Origin: Burkholderia sp. 4M9327F10
GTDB taxonomy: Bacteria > Pseudomonadota > Gammaproteobacteria > Burkholderiales > Burkholderiaceae
DNA length: 59,076 bases
Assembly: GCF_005503145.1 (NCBI RefSeq)
Contig: NZ_SCNV01000054.1
Location: forward strand, 1-59,076
Direction: 5' to 3'
The notes under the pieces were generated by a model, which saw only the letters and a list, made by a program, of their open reading frames with translations, had not been told where the DNA came from and made no database searches. Of the stretch, positions 25,644 through 35,019 are shown piece after piece. A program made the translations under genes and the position numbers. Numbering within the stretch: position 1 is the first letter of the stretch; each line of letters starts with the position of its first letter.

Positions 25644-27521
25644 CTAGCCCAAAGAAAGCACCGAAAACACAAAGGTTGCATTGATAAGCCCATGCATCAG
25701 GATCGACATGGAAAGCCCTTTAGTTTTCCGGACCAGCCATCCTGCAATCACTCCCGTGGCAAACAGAAAAACAAGGTGCTGGCTATCTTGATGCAAGCCC
25801 GCAAATAGCGCCGCCTGTAAAACGTTGGACCAGCCGAAGCTCATGTGGCGTGACAAGCCGCCCAGCAGACAACCGCGGAACACCAGTTCCTCCATGACCG
25901 GCACAAGCACGGACAACACGAGCAGCGCGAGTGGTATCCCACCGATCGCCACAGTGCCATGAACGAGTGCGACCGCCCATACGGTAGGTGCCGCTTTGGT
26001 CGCCGCCGGATGGTGCAGCAAGCCGCTCGCGAGCAGTTGGACGGCGAGCAATCCCGCCGGTATGACGAACCATTTCAGTTTCCATGAACCGCTACCCAGC
26101 CAGTCACGCCAGTCGAGCAATCTGGCGACCCAGGCCAGCCCAAGCGCGCAGAACAGGAGCGCCCACAGATAGGCCGCAGCCAGGCGGCTCTGCCAGTCGA
26201 TCCGCGCTGCGCCGCTTCCGGTCGGGGAAATCAGTGCCGTACCCGCATGAAATATCGTGACCAGGTAGAGCAAAACGAAATAGATGGCGAGCGCTAGCCA
26301 CGCGTGGCGCAAGCCGATTCTGCCGAAGAGGGGAACGGAGACTTTGCCGATCCGTTGACGTACTGTCCCACGATAGTGCGCGGGAAACAGGAGTAATCCG
26401 GGGCAAGCCGCAACCAACGCGATCGCCGCCAGCAGACCGAACGCGAGCGGAAGCAGATCCAGACGGCCGACGAGTGCGGGATCGAGATTCAGAAGGTGCG
26501 CGTACGCGCCGATAAATCCTGCAGCTTTGCCGGTTTTAACGTACTGGTCGTGAATGACGTCAGCCGCAGCTTTCGCGTTGCCCGAATCGAAGGCTACTTC
26601 GAGCCGCAGTTGCTGATTCTGCGGGGACTCAAGCTTGTGCGAAGCAGCGTCAGTGGCTAATACCGCTTCGGCGCCTGCCGAGTCGCCGACGTGCTGAAGC
26701 GCGCGCGCCGTTGTGTAAGCGTCGATCTTGAGCCCGGCGCGTTGAGCGCGATGCAATTCATCAATCGCTTCGGTCCCGCGCAGCAACTCGGTCGCGGCAC
26801 GGATTCGGGCAGTCTCCTGCCAGAGCAATTTGGGAACCGGCGCCGCGGCGAGCAGTCTAGCCGCGTCCTGCGCGTGTCCTGTCTTCACCAGGTAACGCAT
26901 TGCTTCGACCAGACTTGCATTTGCCGGATCCAGTTCCACCGCAAGCACCGCCTCCTGCCCCGCCCGCGTGTCATTCTTTGCGAAGCTGTAATTGCGCGAG
27001 AGCGCAGCATGCAAACGCGCCCGTTGAGTTGCAGACCAGTTGTTTGAGGATTTGAGCAGGGGCTCGCCAAAGTCGATCGCCGGCTTGCCGAAGCGATTCT
27101 CAAGCACGAACAGCGTGGCTTCTGGATCGGACGAAAACTGCTTTTCAAGCGCCGACTGACAGGCCGCGAAATCCCTCGACGCAACATCGGCCCAGCTCAA
27201 ATCGTCCGATTCAGCAAAGCGTTCGATGAATTTGCACTGCGCCAGGGCAAGTCCGGCGTCCGCGGGATACCTTGCCAGGGCGTCACGGTAAGCGTTGAGC
27301 ACATTCTCGTAAGCGGTCTTTTCTCCGTTGATCACCACATCGTTCATGCGCTCGGGAAGACGCAGATCTTCGCTGGCCCATCCGGTTGGTGCCGCGGCAC
27401 TTACGGGATCAAGCATCAGCACGGCCCACGCAGCAATGACGAGGATCTTCAGGATTCTTAAAAGCATGGCAGGCGTTTTTTTGGAATGGTCAATGACATG
27501 AGCGATGGATGGCCCCGTCAT
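25644..27521 (-). CDS. CPBP-family intramembrane metalloprotease with large periplasmic TPR-like domain
   Basis: The 625-residue product has an N-terminal hydrophobic segment (about 19-43), a helical repeat region of about 300 residues (TPR-like, about 70-360), and then seven or so membrane helices. The C-terminal part carries the CPBP/Abi motifs: EELVFRG (E-E-x-x-x-R, about 545-551), FAGLHQ and a final HGLINA His. These place it among Rce1-like glutamate-dependent membrane proteases. Met19 at 27467 would give a cleaner signal anchor than the first Met; neither has a strong ribosome site. Stands alone; the 277-bp gap to rsgA shows no gene. Confidence 0.85.
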   Translation of the reverse strand: MTGPSIAHVIDHSKKTPAMLLRILKILVIAAWAVLMLDPVSAAAPTGWASEDLRLPERMNDVVINGEKTAYENVLNAYRDALARYPADAGLALAQCKFIERFAESDDLSWADVASRDFAACQSALEKQFSSDPEATLFVLENRFGKPAIDFGEPLLKSSNNWSATQRARLHAALSRNYSFAKNDTRAGQEAVLAVELDPANASLVEAMRYLVKTGHAQDAARLLAAAPVPKLLWQETARIRAATELLRGTEAIDELHRAQRAGLKIDAYTTARALQHVGDSAGAEAVLATDAASHKLESPQNQQLRLEVAFDSGNAKAAADVIHDQYVKTGKAAGFIGAYAHLLNLDPALVGRLDLLPLAFGLLAAIALVAACPGLLLFPAHYRGTVRQRIGKVSVPLFGRIGLRHAWLALAIYFVLLYLVTIFHAGTALISPTGSGAARIDWQSRLAAAYLWALLFCALGLAWVARLLDWRDWLGSGSWKLKWFVIPAGLLAVQLLASGLLHHPAATKAAPTVWAVALVHGTVAIGGIPLALLVLSVLVPVMEELVFRGCLLGGLSRHMSFGWSNVLQAALFAGLHQDSQHLVFLFATGVIAGWLVRKTKGLSMSILMHGLINATFVFSVLSLG

Positions 27522-27642
27522 GTCATCTTAAGGCAAGACGCCAAGAACCAGAGCGACTAAACCTCTCGCTAGAACCTTGCGTAAGACCGTCGTTGCTCCG
27601 TGGTGTGACGTGCTGCCTTTATGCACGAGAACAGGTCAATTG

Positions 27643-28209
27643 CTAATTCGCATCGCCTAACAATTCATCGGCCGAGACAACCGTGCAATATTCCCCATCC
27701 AGGTTTGCAAGCGACATGGCGTGAACTTCGTCGGCGCTTCGCATCCGGCCTTCCCAATCCACGCGGCCGAATGTGAAACAACCATCCTCGACAAGATACG
27801 TATCGAAGCCGAGATTGCCCGCCATGCGAACCGTCGCTTCGACCGAGTTATTCGTGATCACCCCAACGACCACGAGCGCCGTATGTCCCCCTGCGCGCAA
27901 ACGTTCTTCGAGTCCGGTACCAATGAAGGCGTTGTTGGTGTGCTTCGGGATCACCGTCTCTCCGGACAGCGGTGCTACTTCCGGTTTGAATTCGTTTCCG
28001 GGTTGCCCAGGGCGGTAGTGCGAGCCTGGTTCGACGGAATCGTGGCGTACATGCCAGACAGGCCATTTCGCGGCGCGCCAGTGCTTCAAGAGTCGGCCAA
28101 TGTTGACCTCGGCCATCAGATTGTTTCGTACTCCCCAATCCGGATGGTCAATCGCCTTCTGCAAATCAATTAGAAGAAGCACGGCCCCATGAGCCGAAAA
28201 CGTCCACAT
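27643..28209 (-). CDS. Isochorismatase-fold hydrolase, nucleophile Cys replaced by Ser
   Basis: The 188-residue product has the cysteine-hydrolase fold: LLLIDLQ with Asp15, PKHTNNAF with Lys89, and VVVGVITNNSVEATVRMAGNLGF, where the catalytic Cys of nicotinamidase-like enzymes is Ser122. The rest of the site and the cis-peptide segment are intact, so fold is certain but chemistry is not. It might bind without cleaving or use Ser slowly. Length is normal. No operon partner: the neighbours on both sides are well separated. Confidence 0.88.
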   Translation of the reverse strand: MWTFSAHGAVLLLIDLQKAIDHPDWGVRNNLMAEVNIGRLLKHWRAAKWPVWHVRHDSVEPGSHYRPGQPGNEFKPEVAPLSGETVIPKHTNNAFIGTGLEERLRAGGHTALVVVGVITNNSVEATVRMAGNLGFDTYLVEDGCFTFGRVDWEGRMRSADEVHAMSLANLDGEYCTVVSADELLGDAN

Positions 28210-28532
28210 ACGCTAAGCCTTCCTGAGTTGAGGCGCGGCAAGAGATACAGCTAGATATCACATGTCTTATTGCCGGGCAGTATAAGCGACTTTTTTGGTA
28301 TGACGTGGTGGATCTGTCAGGTGTCGCGCAACGCAAGCGAAGCGCCTGTTGTGAGGGCTGGCACGCATAGCCGTCGCGGAAGATTGCGGGCGGCGAAGTG
28401 ACTTTCGAGCAAAGATTCACACTTCGCACCGCTCGGCTAGACGCACCCACACCCACCCGTGCTATGTTCATACCCGCCCCGGCCGAAATCGCATGCCACC
28501 TAAGGCCGCAACCACGACATCCCTGATCGACG
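28210..28532. other. Intergenic region with no recognised element
   Basis: This 323-bp stretch separates two divergent genes (isochorismatase-fold leftward, penicillin acylase rightward). It must contain both promoters, but I see no palindrome, repeat or small gene that I could defend. Confidence 0.5.
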
Positions 28533-31019
28533 ATGACTCGCCCGAGCTTCTCCGTTAGAAGACCAAGGTCTTACTGGTTGATCCGCGTGCTATGCGCCAT
28601 CGCCGTCATCGTGGCCGCGCTGGTGCTGGCATGCTGGATGACGCTGCGTGCCAGCCTGCCGCAACTCGACGGTGCGCGCGCCGCACCGGCATTGTCTGCT
28701 TCCGTCTCAATCGAACGCGATTCGCGAGGCGTTCCCACGCTGACGGGCAAGAACCGGACAGACGTGGCTTACGCGACCGGCTTCGTTCACGCGCAGGACC
28801 GCTTCTTCCAGATGGACCTGCTGCGCCGCGTCGCAGCCGGCGAAATGGCCGCGCTGATCGGCCCGGCCGCGCTCGACCTCGATCGCCGCAACCGGCCTAA
28901 CCGCTTCCGCGAACGCGCGCGGATGCTGGTCGCTGCGCTTCCCACCGACCAGCGCGCCCTGCTGAACAGCTACACAGCCGGTGTCAACGACGGACTAGCC
29001 GCACTGAATTCGCGCCCGTTCGAGTACTGGGCCCTGCGCACACAACCGCTCGCCTGGCGTCCCGAGGACACTTTCCTCGTGGTCTACGCGATGTATTTCG
29101 ATCTGCAATCGCACGAGGCGATCCGCATCCTCTCGCGCGCCGCGTTGCGCGAGCATGTGCCGGCCGATCTGTTCGCGTTCCTGCTCCCCGTCAGGAGCCA
29201 CTGGGACGCGCCGTTCGACGTCGCCAAGCCACCTGCGGTCGACCTTCCGGCGCCACCGGTCACACGCCCCGACTGGCTGCAGACAGCGAAATCCGCCAGC
29301 ATCCCCACACAAGGGCAAGAAACCGAATTCGCCGCAAGCGACCTCATGGAAGGCAACTCCATGATCGGCAGCAACGGCTGGACGGTGGACGCCGCACACA
29401 GCGCAAACGGCGGCGCACTCCTCGCAAGCGATATGCACCTTGGGCTCTCGCTGCCCAACCTCTGGTACCGGCTCTCGCTGAAATGGAGCGGTCCGGACGG
29501 TCAACCGCGGCGAGTGAGCGGCGTCAGCTTGCCGGGGACGCCGCTTGTTATTGTCGGCAGCAACGGTCAGGTTGCCTGGGGCTTTACGAACAGCTATGGC
29601 CGGTTCATCGACCTGATCGAACTCCAGCGCAATCCCGCCGACCCGCTGCAATACCGGGTTCCCGGCGGAGGCTGGCAACGCGCGACGCTCTATCACGAAC
29701 GCATCGACGTCAAGGGTGGCAAACCGGTCGATCTACCGGTTGCGGAAACGCAATGGGGTCCGCAGATCACGGTCGGCTCGCACGCCTACGCGCTACGCTG
29801 GGTCGCGCACGATCCTCAGGCAGTCAACGTCAACCTGCAGCGGCTCGAAGAAGCAACGAACGTCGAAGACGCACTGCATATCGCACAAACCAGCGGAATT
29901 CCAACGCAGAACTTCACCGTCGCGGACGCGCACGGCAACATCGGCTGGACTCTTGCCGGACCGCTGCCGCGCTGGAGCACGGGCGCAGGCGCATCAAGCG
30001 GTTCGTACGAGGATCTGCCTTTCGATTCGTCCACCTATCAGGGCTGGCAAGGCTACCTTGCGCCGCAAGCGTATCCGGTGCGAATCGATCCACCGCTCGG
30101 ACGTCTGTGGACCGCGAACAACCATACGCTGCCTGACAACGAAGCAGCGCTGCTGGGTGACGCAGGCGCTGATGTCGGCGCACGCGCATCGCAGATCCGT
30201 GACGATCTGCTGGCGCTGCCGAAAGCCAGCGAACACGACATGCTCGCTATCCAGACCGACGACCGCGCGCTGTGGATCGACAGTTGGCGCCGCCTCTCGC
30301 TCTCGGTGCTCGACGCCGATGCGGTACGCGATCATCCGCAACGTGCCGAATTCCGCCGCCTCGTGATCGCATGGAACGGCCGCGCCGATGCCGACGCGGT
30401 CGGCTACCGTCTCGTGCGGGCGTTCTACTTTTCGCTCTACGACGCCTGGTTCGGCAAGCTCGACAAGGAACTCGCAGCAAGCGTCAATAACACTGCGACC
30501 GGCGTCCCGCCCAACTTTCGCTCTGCAAGTTCCCGCTATGACGCGGTGATGGAAGCGCTTGCCGCGCATCAGGCATGGGTGCCCGATAACATCGACAACT
30601 GGCGCGCATTCATGCTCGAACGCATCGACCACGCCATTGCACAGTTGCCGCCGGGCGTGGCGCTCGCTGACGCGCGCTGGGGCGATCGCAACCGTGCGGA
30701 GATCGAGCATCCGTTCGCGCGAATCGTGCCGGCCTGGTTGCCGTGGCTGCACACGTGGCTCAGTGCGCCGCCCGATCCGCTCGCGGGCGACTTCAACATG
30801 CCGCGCGTGCAAGCCTCTTCGTTCGGCGCATCCGAACGCATGGTCGTTTCGCCGGGACGCGAACAGGACGGCCTGTTCGAGATGCCGGGCGGGCAATCTG
30901 CTCATCCTTTGTCGCCGTATTTTCTGCTCGGGCACGAAACCTGGGTACACGGCGCGCCGGCCCCCTTCTTGCCGGGAGCAACGCTGCATCGGCTTGAACT
31001 GGCGCCGCCGGTCCGCTGA
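28533..31019 (+). CDS. Penicillin acylase-family Ntn hydrolase (possible acyl-homoserine-lactone or amide acylase)
   Basis: The 828-residue product has a membrane anchor or signal (about 15-36) and the S45 layout: alpha-chain with GVPTLTGKNRTDVAYATGFVHAQDRFFQMDLLRR (split family block around 66-99), a linker, then the autoprocessing site Gly279-Ser280 in MIGSNGW, and a beta-chain with SDMHLGL (His302), GTPLVIVGSNG, the central W-T-A-N-N-H segment and a C-terminal catalytic-Asn region. Ser280 becomes the N-terminal nucleophile after self-cleavage. Substrates in the family include penicillins, cephalosporin side chains and acyl-homoserine lactones; sequence alone does not decide. A hairpin at 31140-31163 follows. 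Confidence 0.9.
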   Translation: MTRPSFSVRRPRSYWLIRVLCAIAVIVAALVLACWMTLRASLPQLDGARAAPALSASVSIERDSRGVPTLTGKNRTDVAYATGFVHAQDRFFQMDLLRRVAAGEMAALIGPAALDLDRRNRPNRFRERARMLVAALPTDQRALLNSYTAGVNDGLAALNSRPFEYWALRTQPLAWRPEDTFLVVYAMYFDLQSHEAIRILSRAALREHVPADLFAFLLPVRSHWDAPFDVAKPPAVDLPAPPVTRPDWLQTAKSASIPTQGQETEFAASDLMEGNSMIGSNGWTVDAAHSANGGALLASDMHLGLSLPNLWYRLSLKWSGPDGQPRRVSGVSLPGTPLVIVGSNGQVAWGFTNSYGRFIDLIELQRNPADPLQYRVPGGGWQRATLYHERIDVKGGKPVDLPVAETQWGPQITVGSHAYALRWVAHDPQAVNVNLQRLEEATNVEDALHIAQTSGIPTQNFTVADAHGNIGWTLAGPLPRWSTGAGASSGSYEDLPFDSSTYQGWQGYLAPQAYPVRIDPPLGRLWTANNHTLPDNEAALLGDAGADVGARASQIRDDLLALPKASEHDMLAIQTDDRALWIDSWRRLSLSVLDADAVRDHPQRAEFRRLVIAWNGRADADAVGYRLVRAFYFSLYDAWFGKLDKELAASVNNTATGVPPNFRSASSRYDAVMEALAAHQAWVPDNIDNWRAFMLERIDHAIAQLPPGVALADARWGDRNRAEIEHPFARIVPAWLPWLHTWLSAPPDPLAGDFNMPRVQASSFGASERMVVSPGREQDGLFEMPGGQSAHPLSPYFLLGHETWVHGAPAPFLPGATLHRLELAPPVR

Positions 31020-31139
31020 ACAGACTGTGTGGGTGATCGGTGCTACGCCCGGCTTCGCGCCCGCACAGGTCCGGGCGTCGAATTGATCCACACATTTTTT
31101 AACTTCACTCTTTAGCCATCTTATTCAATAAATATAAAA

Positions 31140-31163
31140 CGCATTAATTTTACTTTTAATGCG
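31140..31163. terminator. AT-rich hairpin, probable terminator or operator
   Basis: CGCATTAA (31140-31147) and TTAATGCG (31156-31163) are perfect arms around an 8-nt T-rich loop; AAA before and TTT after extend the symmetry with one mismatch. It follows the acylase stop by 120 bp and sits 125 bp before the next start, in unusually AT-rich DNA. Confidence 0.5.
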
Positions 31164-31287
31164 CTTTCGATGACATAACACTACATTCATATACAAGGTT
31201 TCAGCTAAACTTCCGGTTCGCGAGAAGAGATAACGCGTCGCAGCGCTAGCCCACATCTGTCATTGCATTCCGGAAAAGGCTTGAGTG

Positions 31288-32154
31288 ATGTCCGATCAGT
31301 TATGCGTCATACATGGGAAAATCAGTACCGTGGAGCAGGTCCCAGTGGACCTTCTTGCTGTTCCGCAAATGCCTACCGGCACGCCAGTCAAAGCCTTTGC
31401 GCCTATTCTATTTGCATTAAATACAAATAGCGCCAAATCAATAATGAATAACTGGCAGCGTCGTTATCTAATGCGCATTTCCAGGCAGATCGATCAGACC
31501 ACCAACATCGGGCCTTCACAATCCGCGGAGTTTGAACCCCAGGCCGACCAACCTTACCTGATGGACATCACCATTGACGGTATCAACTACCGGACCATGC
31601 TGAGCGGTCTCTGCTTTAACGAAGGGGATGATGTCACCGCGGTCGTCGACGAACGAGGCTCCTTACTGGCCGTCGCGAGAAAGGATCAGACCGCGATGTC
31701 GATCTATGCAGGCTGCAAAAACGGCTTCGCGCAACTCATGGACCATCTGTGGTGGGTCGCCAGACTGCTGTTCTGGGTAACGATGATCCCGATGCTATTG
31801 GTCAACGTGGGCGAACTCACGCTCAACAGTTCGTGGGATCTGACCATCTTCCTGATCGTCCTCGCCGGCTCGCCGTTCGTCCTTTTTGCTCTGTGCGCGC
31901 TGCTATGCGGGTTCGCCAAGCGGAGCGAATTCATGCCTGCGTGGCTTGCGTCGAGCATCTTCGAGGCGCTCGGCCGGCACGATCTGACCAACCTGAACTT
32001 CACTGCGGCCGAAAGCGAAGCACCTCACGACGGCAGAAAGCGGCCGGGCGACAAGGGCCGGGTGCTTTACTTCTGGCCGGCAGACAGAACCGCGCCGGTC
32101 GAGCGAACCCGGATTCTCGCCGCGGGCAGGCACGTCGAACAAGGTCAGGGGTAA
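31288..32154 (+). CDS. Membrane protein, possible type VI secretion effector family
   Basis: The 288-residue product starts at the ATG at 31288 (a GTG lies one codon earlier). It has a hydrophilic N-terminal half (1-150), two hydrophobic helices (about 157-175 and 187-212) and a polar tail ending near a phrase R-V-L-Y-F-W-P-A-D. The layout and the SIYAGCKNGF segment before the helices remind me of proteins labelled putative T6SS effectors in Burkholderia and enterics; this is recollection, not proof. The first 150 bp and the upstream region are AT-rich relative to neighbours, and a CTATTTG/CAAATAG inverted repeat lies at 31408-31430. No T6SS gene is nearby. Signs of recent transfer. Confidence 0.6.
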   Translation: MSDQLCVIHGKISTVEQVPVDLLAVPQMPTGTPVKAFAPILFALNTNSAKSIMNNWQRRYLMRISRQIDQTTNIGPSQSAEFEPQADQPYLMDITIDGINYRTMLSGLCFNEGDDVTAVVDERGSLLAVARKDQTAMSIYAGCKNGFAQLMDHLWWVARLLFWVTMIPMLLVNVGELTLNSSWDLTIFLIVLAGSPFVLFALCALLCGFAKRSEFMPAWLASSIFEALGRHDLTNLNFTAAESEAPHDGRKRPGDKGRVLYFWPADRTAPVERTRILAAGRHVEQGQG

Positions 32155-32199
32155 GCGCGGACTCGGAAGCTCCGCTGCGCCCCGTTCAAACCGGCACGC

Positions 32200-33258
32200 T
32201 CAATTTGCCGGGACAGCCGGCAAGAACGACCACCAGCACACCTGATTGAGCGCCGAAGTCGCGACCGAAGGACTCAGCCCGGCGGCAATGCTGGCATTCC
32301 AGTCGCCTTGCGCATCCGTGCTATCCGAGCAACTGCTGACGTAGTCCAGCGATCCGGTAAAGAACGCACTACGCGGCAACTTTGCCTCGGTGCTCTTCCA
32401 CGACTGCAGCGTTTGCAGCAGCGAACTGTCGAGTGAGGGCAGGAACACCTGCTCCGCAAAGTCGCCATCCACGAGCATCGGGAACGATACGCCACCGCTC
32501 GAACCGCTGATAGCCGAGGTGGGTGCTGCATTCAGGACGATCGGCGCATTCGGGAATTCCGTGCGCAACTGCGCGACGAGGTCCAGACCGCCTTGCTGGC
32601 AGGCGGCATTGCAGGGTCCTTGAGCCGCGTTCGCAGCGTGGCCGACAATTTCAAAGTTATCCAGCATGAAGCCATCCACGCCGGTCGCGGCAAGCCGCGG
32701 TGCGACGTAGTTCACGATCAGGTTCTGATAATCCGCGTTCCCGACGTTCATCCAGTACTCGTTCGGGTAGCCGCTGTACTGGCCTAATTGCGCGGCCTGA
32801 TTCGCACCGCAGGAGACGAAGCCGGAAGGCACGGTTGTCCAGTAGGTACGCCAGGTTTCGCAAGCGCCAACGTTCAGATAGCTGAGCACTTTCGCCCCGT
32901 GCGCTTTGAGCGCGCTGATCTGCGCGGCCGTGAAGTTGGGCGTGCCGGTGCCCGGGTCCGCATCGATGACGATCACGTTGAAACTCGACGCGAGCTGGTC
33001 AATATTGGTCTGGGCCGCGGTACCGTAGTACACAGCCCATACCGCCGAGGCAGGCAGATTGCGCGCGGCGGCAACCGGCACGCTGGTCGACCCCGAAAGG
33101 GTGATCGCACTGCTGCTGGCCGGAGTGCTGCTGGAGTTGCCGGAATTGCTGGAGCTGCTGGACGCGGAGGCCTGGCCGCCACCCCCGCCACAGGCTCCCA
33201 ACAATGACGCTACAAGGAACGCGGCCGCGAGGATAGAGCGAGAGAGTAATGAGCGCAT
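32200..33258 (-). CDS. Lipoprotein with GH114 endo-alpha-1,4-polygalactosaminidase-like domain
   Basis: The 352-residue product starts at 33258 and has a lipobox L-L-G-A-C at Cys23, then a Gly/Ser/Ala-rich linker (24-60). The TIM-barrel-like domain (about 80-350) shows VWAVYYGTA, VIVIDADPGTG, LSYLNVGACETWR, YPNEYWMNVGN and the GVDGFMLDNFE strand with acidic residues, as in GH114 proteins and the hydrolase domain of PelA. These cleave galactosamine-containing exopolysaccharide. No biosynthetic EPS genes are adjacent, so it may trim an external or cell-coat polymer at the outer membrane. Confidence 0.85.
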   Translation of the reverse strand: MRSLLSRSILAAAFLVASLLGACGGGGGQASASSSSSNSGNSSSTPASSSAITLSGSTSVPVAAARNLPASAVWAVYYGTAAQTNIDQLASSFNVIVIDADPGTGTPNFTAAQISALKAHGAKVLSYLNVGACETWRTYWTTVPSGFVSCGANQAAQLGQYSGYPNEYWMNVGNADYQNLIVNYVAPRLAATGVDGFMLDNFEIVGHAANAAQGPCNAACQQGGLDLVAQLRTEFPNAPIVLNAAPTSAISGSSGGVSFPMLVDGDFAEQVFLPSLDSSLLQTLQSWKSTEAKLPRSAFFTGSLDYVSSCSDSTDAQGDWNASIAAGLSPSVATSALNQVCWWSFLPAVPAN

Positions 33259-33361
33259 GGATTGGCTATTCTGGATTTTCCAGGAGCGTAGCATGCGCAG
33301 CGGGCCGACGCGCGATACAGCTCCGGCAGCGCACGGCGCCAACCCTGCCATCTCGGGCGAA

Positions 33362-34522
33362 TCAGAACGCCGCTGTGTAGATAGCCAGTGCGTCGGCTTC
33401 GGAAACCACCCGCGGGTTGTTGACCAGCAAACGCGTCTGCAGCATCGCGTCGCTTGCCATGCGCTCCAGACCGCTGCGTTCGATGCCCACCGCGCTTAGG
33501 GTGGCAGGAATGCCGGTCGCGGCAATCAAGCGCTCGATCTGCTCGATTAGCGCATGGGTGCGGCTCGCGTCACTGCCGGTGGCCGCCGGCACCACTACGC
33601 CGGCGAGTTCTGCGTACAAGTGAGCCGCCGCTTCCGCGTTGAAGCGCAGCACGTGTGGCAGCACGAGCGCGTTGGAAAGACCATGCGGCACATGATAGAT
33701 ACCGCCGACCGGATAGGCCAATGCGTGCACCGCGGCAACCGGCGAGTTGGCAAAGGCCTGACCGGCGAACGTCGCGCCGAGCAGCATCGCCTCACGCGCC
33801 GCACGGTTCTGGCCGTTCTCGCAGGCCGCCAGCAGGTTGCGCGACAGCAGTTCGAGCGCCTTCACCGCCAGCATGTCGGAGATCGGATTCTTCAAACGCA
33901 CCGACGTGTACGCTTCAATCGCGTGCACCATCGCATCGATACCGGTAGCCGCCGTCGCAGCCGACGGCAGAGCGAGCGTGAGCTCCGCGTCGAGAATCGC
34001 CAGATCCGCAATCAGTTGCGGCGCGACGACGCCCATCTTCTTCGCTTCGCCAACCGTGACGATTGAGACCGCGGTGACCTCGGAGCCGGTGCCGGCGGTG
34101 GTCGGCATCTGCACGAGCGGCAAGCGCGCGACCTCAACCTTGTTCACCCCGTACATCTCGCTTAACGGCTGTTGCTGCTGCGGCGCCAGCACTGCCAGCA
34201 GTTTTGCGACGTCCATCGACGAGCCGCCGCCCAGGCCGAGCACGATTTGCGCGTCTGCTTCGCGCGCCAGCGAGGTGGCCTCCAGCACAATGTGCTCAGG
34301 CGGATCGGCAATCACGTCGTCGATCACGCTCACTTGCCAGCCGTGCGCGGCAAGATCGGCCAAGGCAGGATCCAGCAGGCCGCTGCGGTGCAGAAAATCA
34401 TCCGTGACGACACACAAACGGGTAAGCGCCGGAAACTGCTCGCGCAGCAAACTACCGAGACGCCGCGCTGCACCATATTCGACGACGAGCGTCGGTACGG
34501 TTTGAAACCGGAATGCGTTCAT
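33362..34522 (-). CDS. Iron-containing alcohol dehydrogenase
   Basis: The 386-residue product has the group III Fe-ADH pattern: GGGS NAD-loop (98-101), TTAGTGSEVT (141-150), metal ligands Asp196, His200 (GIDAMVHAIEAY), His266 and His280 (HVPHGLSNA). It oxidises alcohols or reduces aldehydes or ketones with NAD(P)H; specificity is unknown. The ATG at 34522 shares one base with the stop of the upstream monooxygenase-like gene, with AGGAGG at 7 nt, so the two are translationally coupled. Confidence 0.94.
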   Translation of the reverse strand: MNAFRFQTVPTLVVEYGAARRLGSLLREQFPALTRLCVVTDDFLHRSGLLDPALADLAAHGWQVSVIDDVIADPPEHIVLEATSLAREADAQIVLGLGGGSSMDVAKLLAVLAPQQQQPLSEMYGVNKVEVARLPLVQMPTTAGTGSEVTAVSIVTVGEAKKMGVVAPQLIADLAILDAELTLALPSAATAATGIDAMVHAIEAYTSVRLKNPISDMLAVKALELLSRNLLAACENGQNRAAREAMLLGATFAGQAFANSPVAAVHALAYPVGGIYHVPHGLSNALVLPHVLRFNAEAAAHLYAELAGVVVPAATGSDASRTHALIEQIERLIAATGIPATLSAVGIERSGLERMASDAMLQTRLLVNNPRVVSEADALAIYTAAF

Positions 34523-34830
34523 CACGCAGCCTCCTCCGGCACCATGTAGCTCGTCACCTCACGGCGATCGAGCAACGGAATGATGGTGCCAAAACCAAGC
34601 CTCTGGAAATGCGGGGTGTCGCGATGCTCGGCTAGGCCGTTGGCATCGGAGTACTTTTCCAGAATGACGAAGTGGTCGGGGTCGAGCGGTGAACGGAAGA
34701 ACTCGTAGTAGAGATTTTTAGGCTCGGTACGTGTCGCCGCCGCAAGCTCCGTCAACGGTGCGACGATCTTGTCGCCGTTGCCGGGTTGCGCGAAGTAATG
34801 TGCAATCACCTGCAGATAAGCCTTGGACAT
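34520..34830 (-). CDS. Antibiotic-biosynthesis-monooxygenase (ABM)-type protein, YgiN-like
   Basis: Coding region runs from 34830 to the TGA at 34524-34522. The 102-residue product has the dimeric alpha+beta ABM fold: YLQVIAHYFAQPGNGDKI, ELAAATRTEPKNLYYEFFRS, DHFVILEKYSDANGLAEHRDTPHF. YgiN-type proteins act on quinols or reactive aromatics without a cofactor. Co-translated with the iron alcohol dehydrogenase, suggesting a two-step oxidation of a small alcohol or quinone-type compound (inference). Confidence 0.87.
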
Positions 34831-35019
34831 CGATCACTCCAGCAAGGTTAGTCGTTCAACGTTCCATATTTGCATTGTATGAGATCGGCGCCACGTTCGC
34901 CGCGCCCTGGCATAACGCGTTGGCATACGTCCGCCATGGCTCGCATGCGCTAGACTCACATAGGCAGGACAGGCAAGCATCTCGTACAGGCTTGCGCTTG
35001 CATGGGATTGGAGATTTCG

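Noticed and set aside
30640..31019. Idea that the acylase and isochorismatase-fold genes form an antibiotic cluster
   Set aside because: They are divergent, separated by 323 bp, and no biosynthetic or transport gene is adjacent.
29994..31091. A 365-codon minus-strand frame
   Set aside because: Antisense to the penicillin acylase gene, which has a full set of family motifs.
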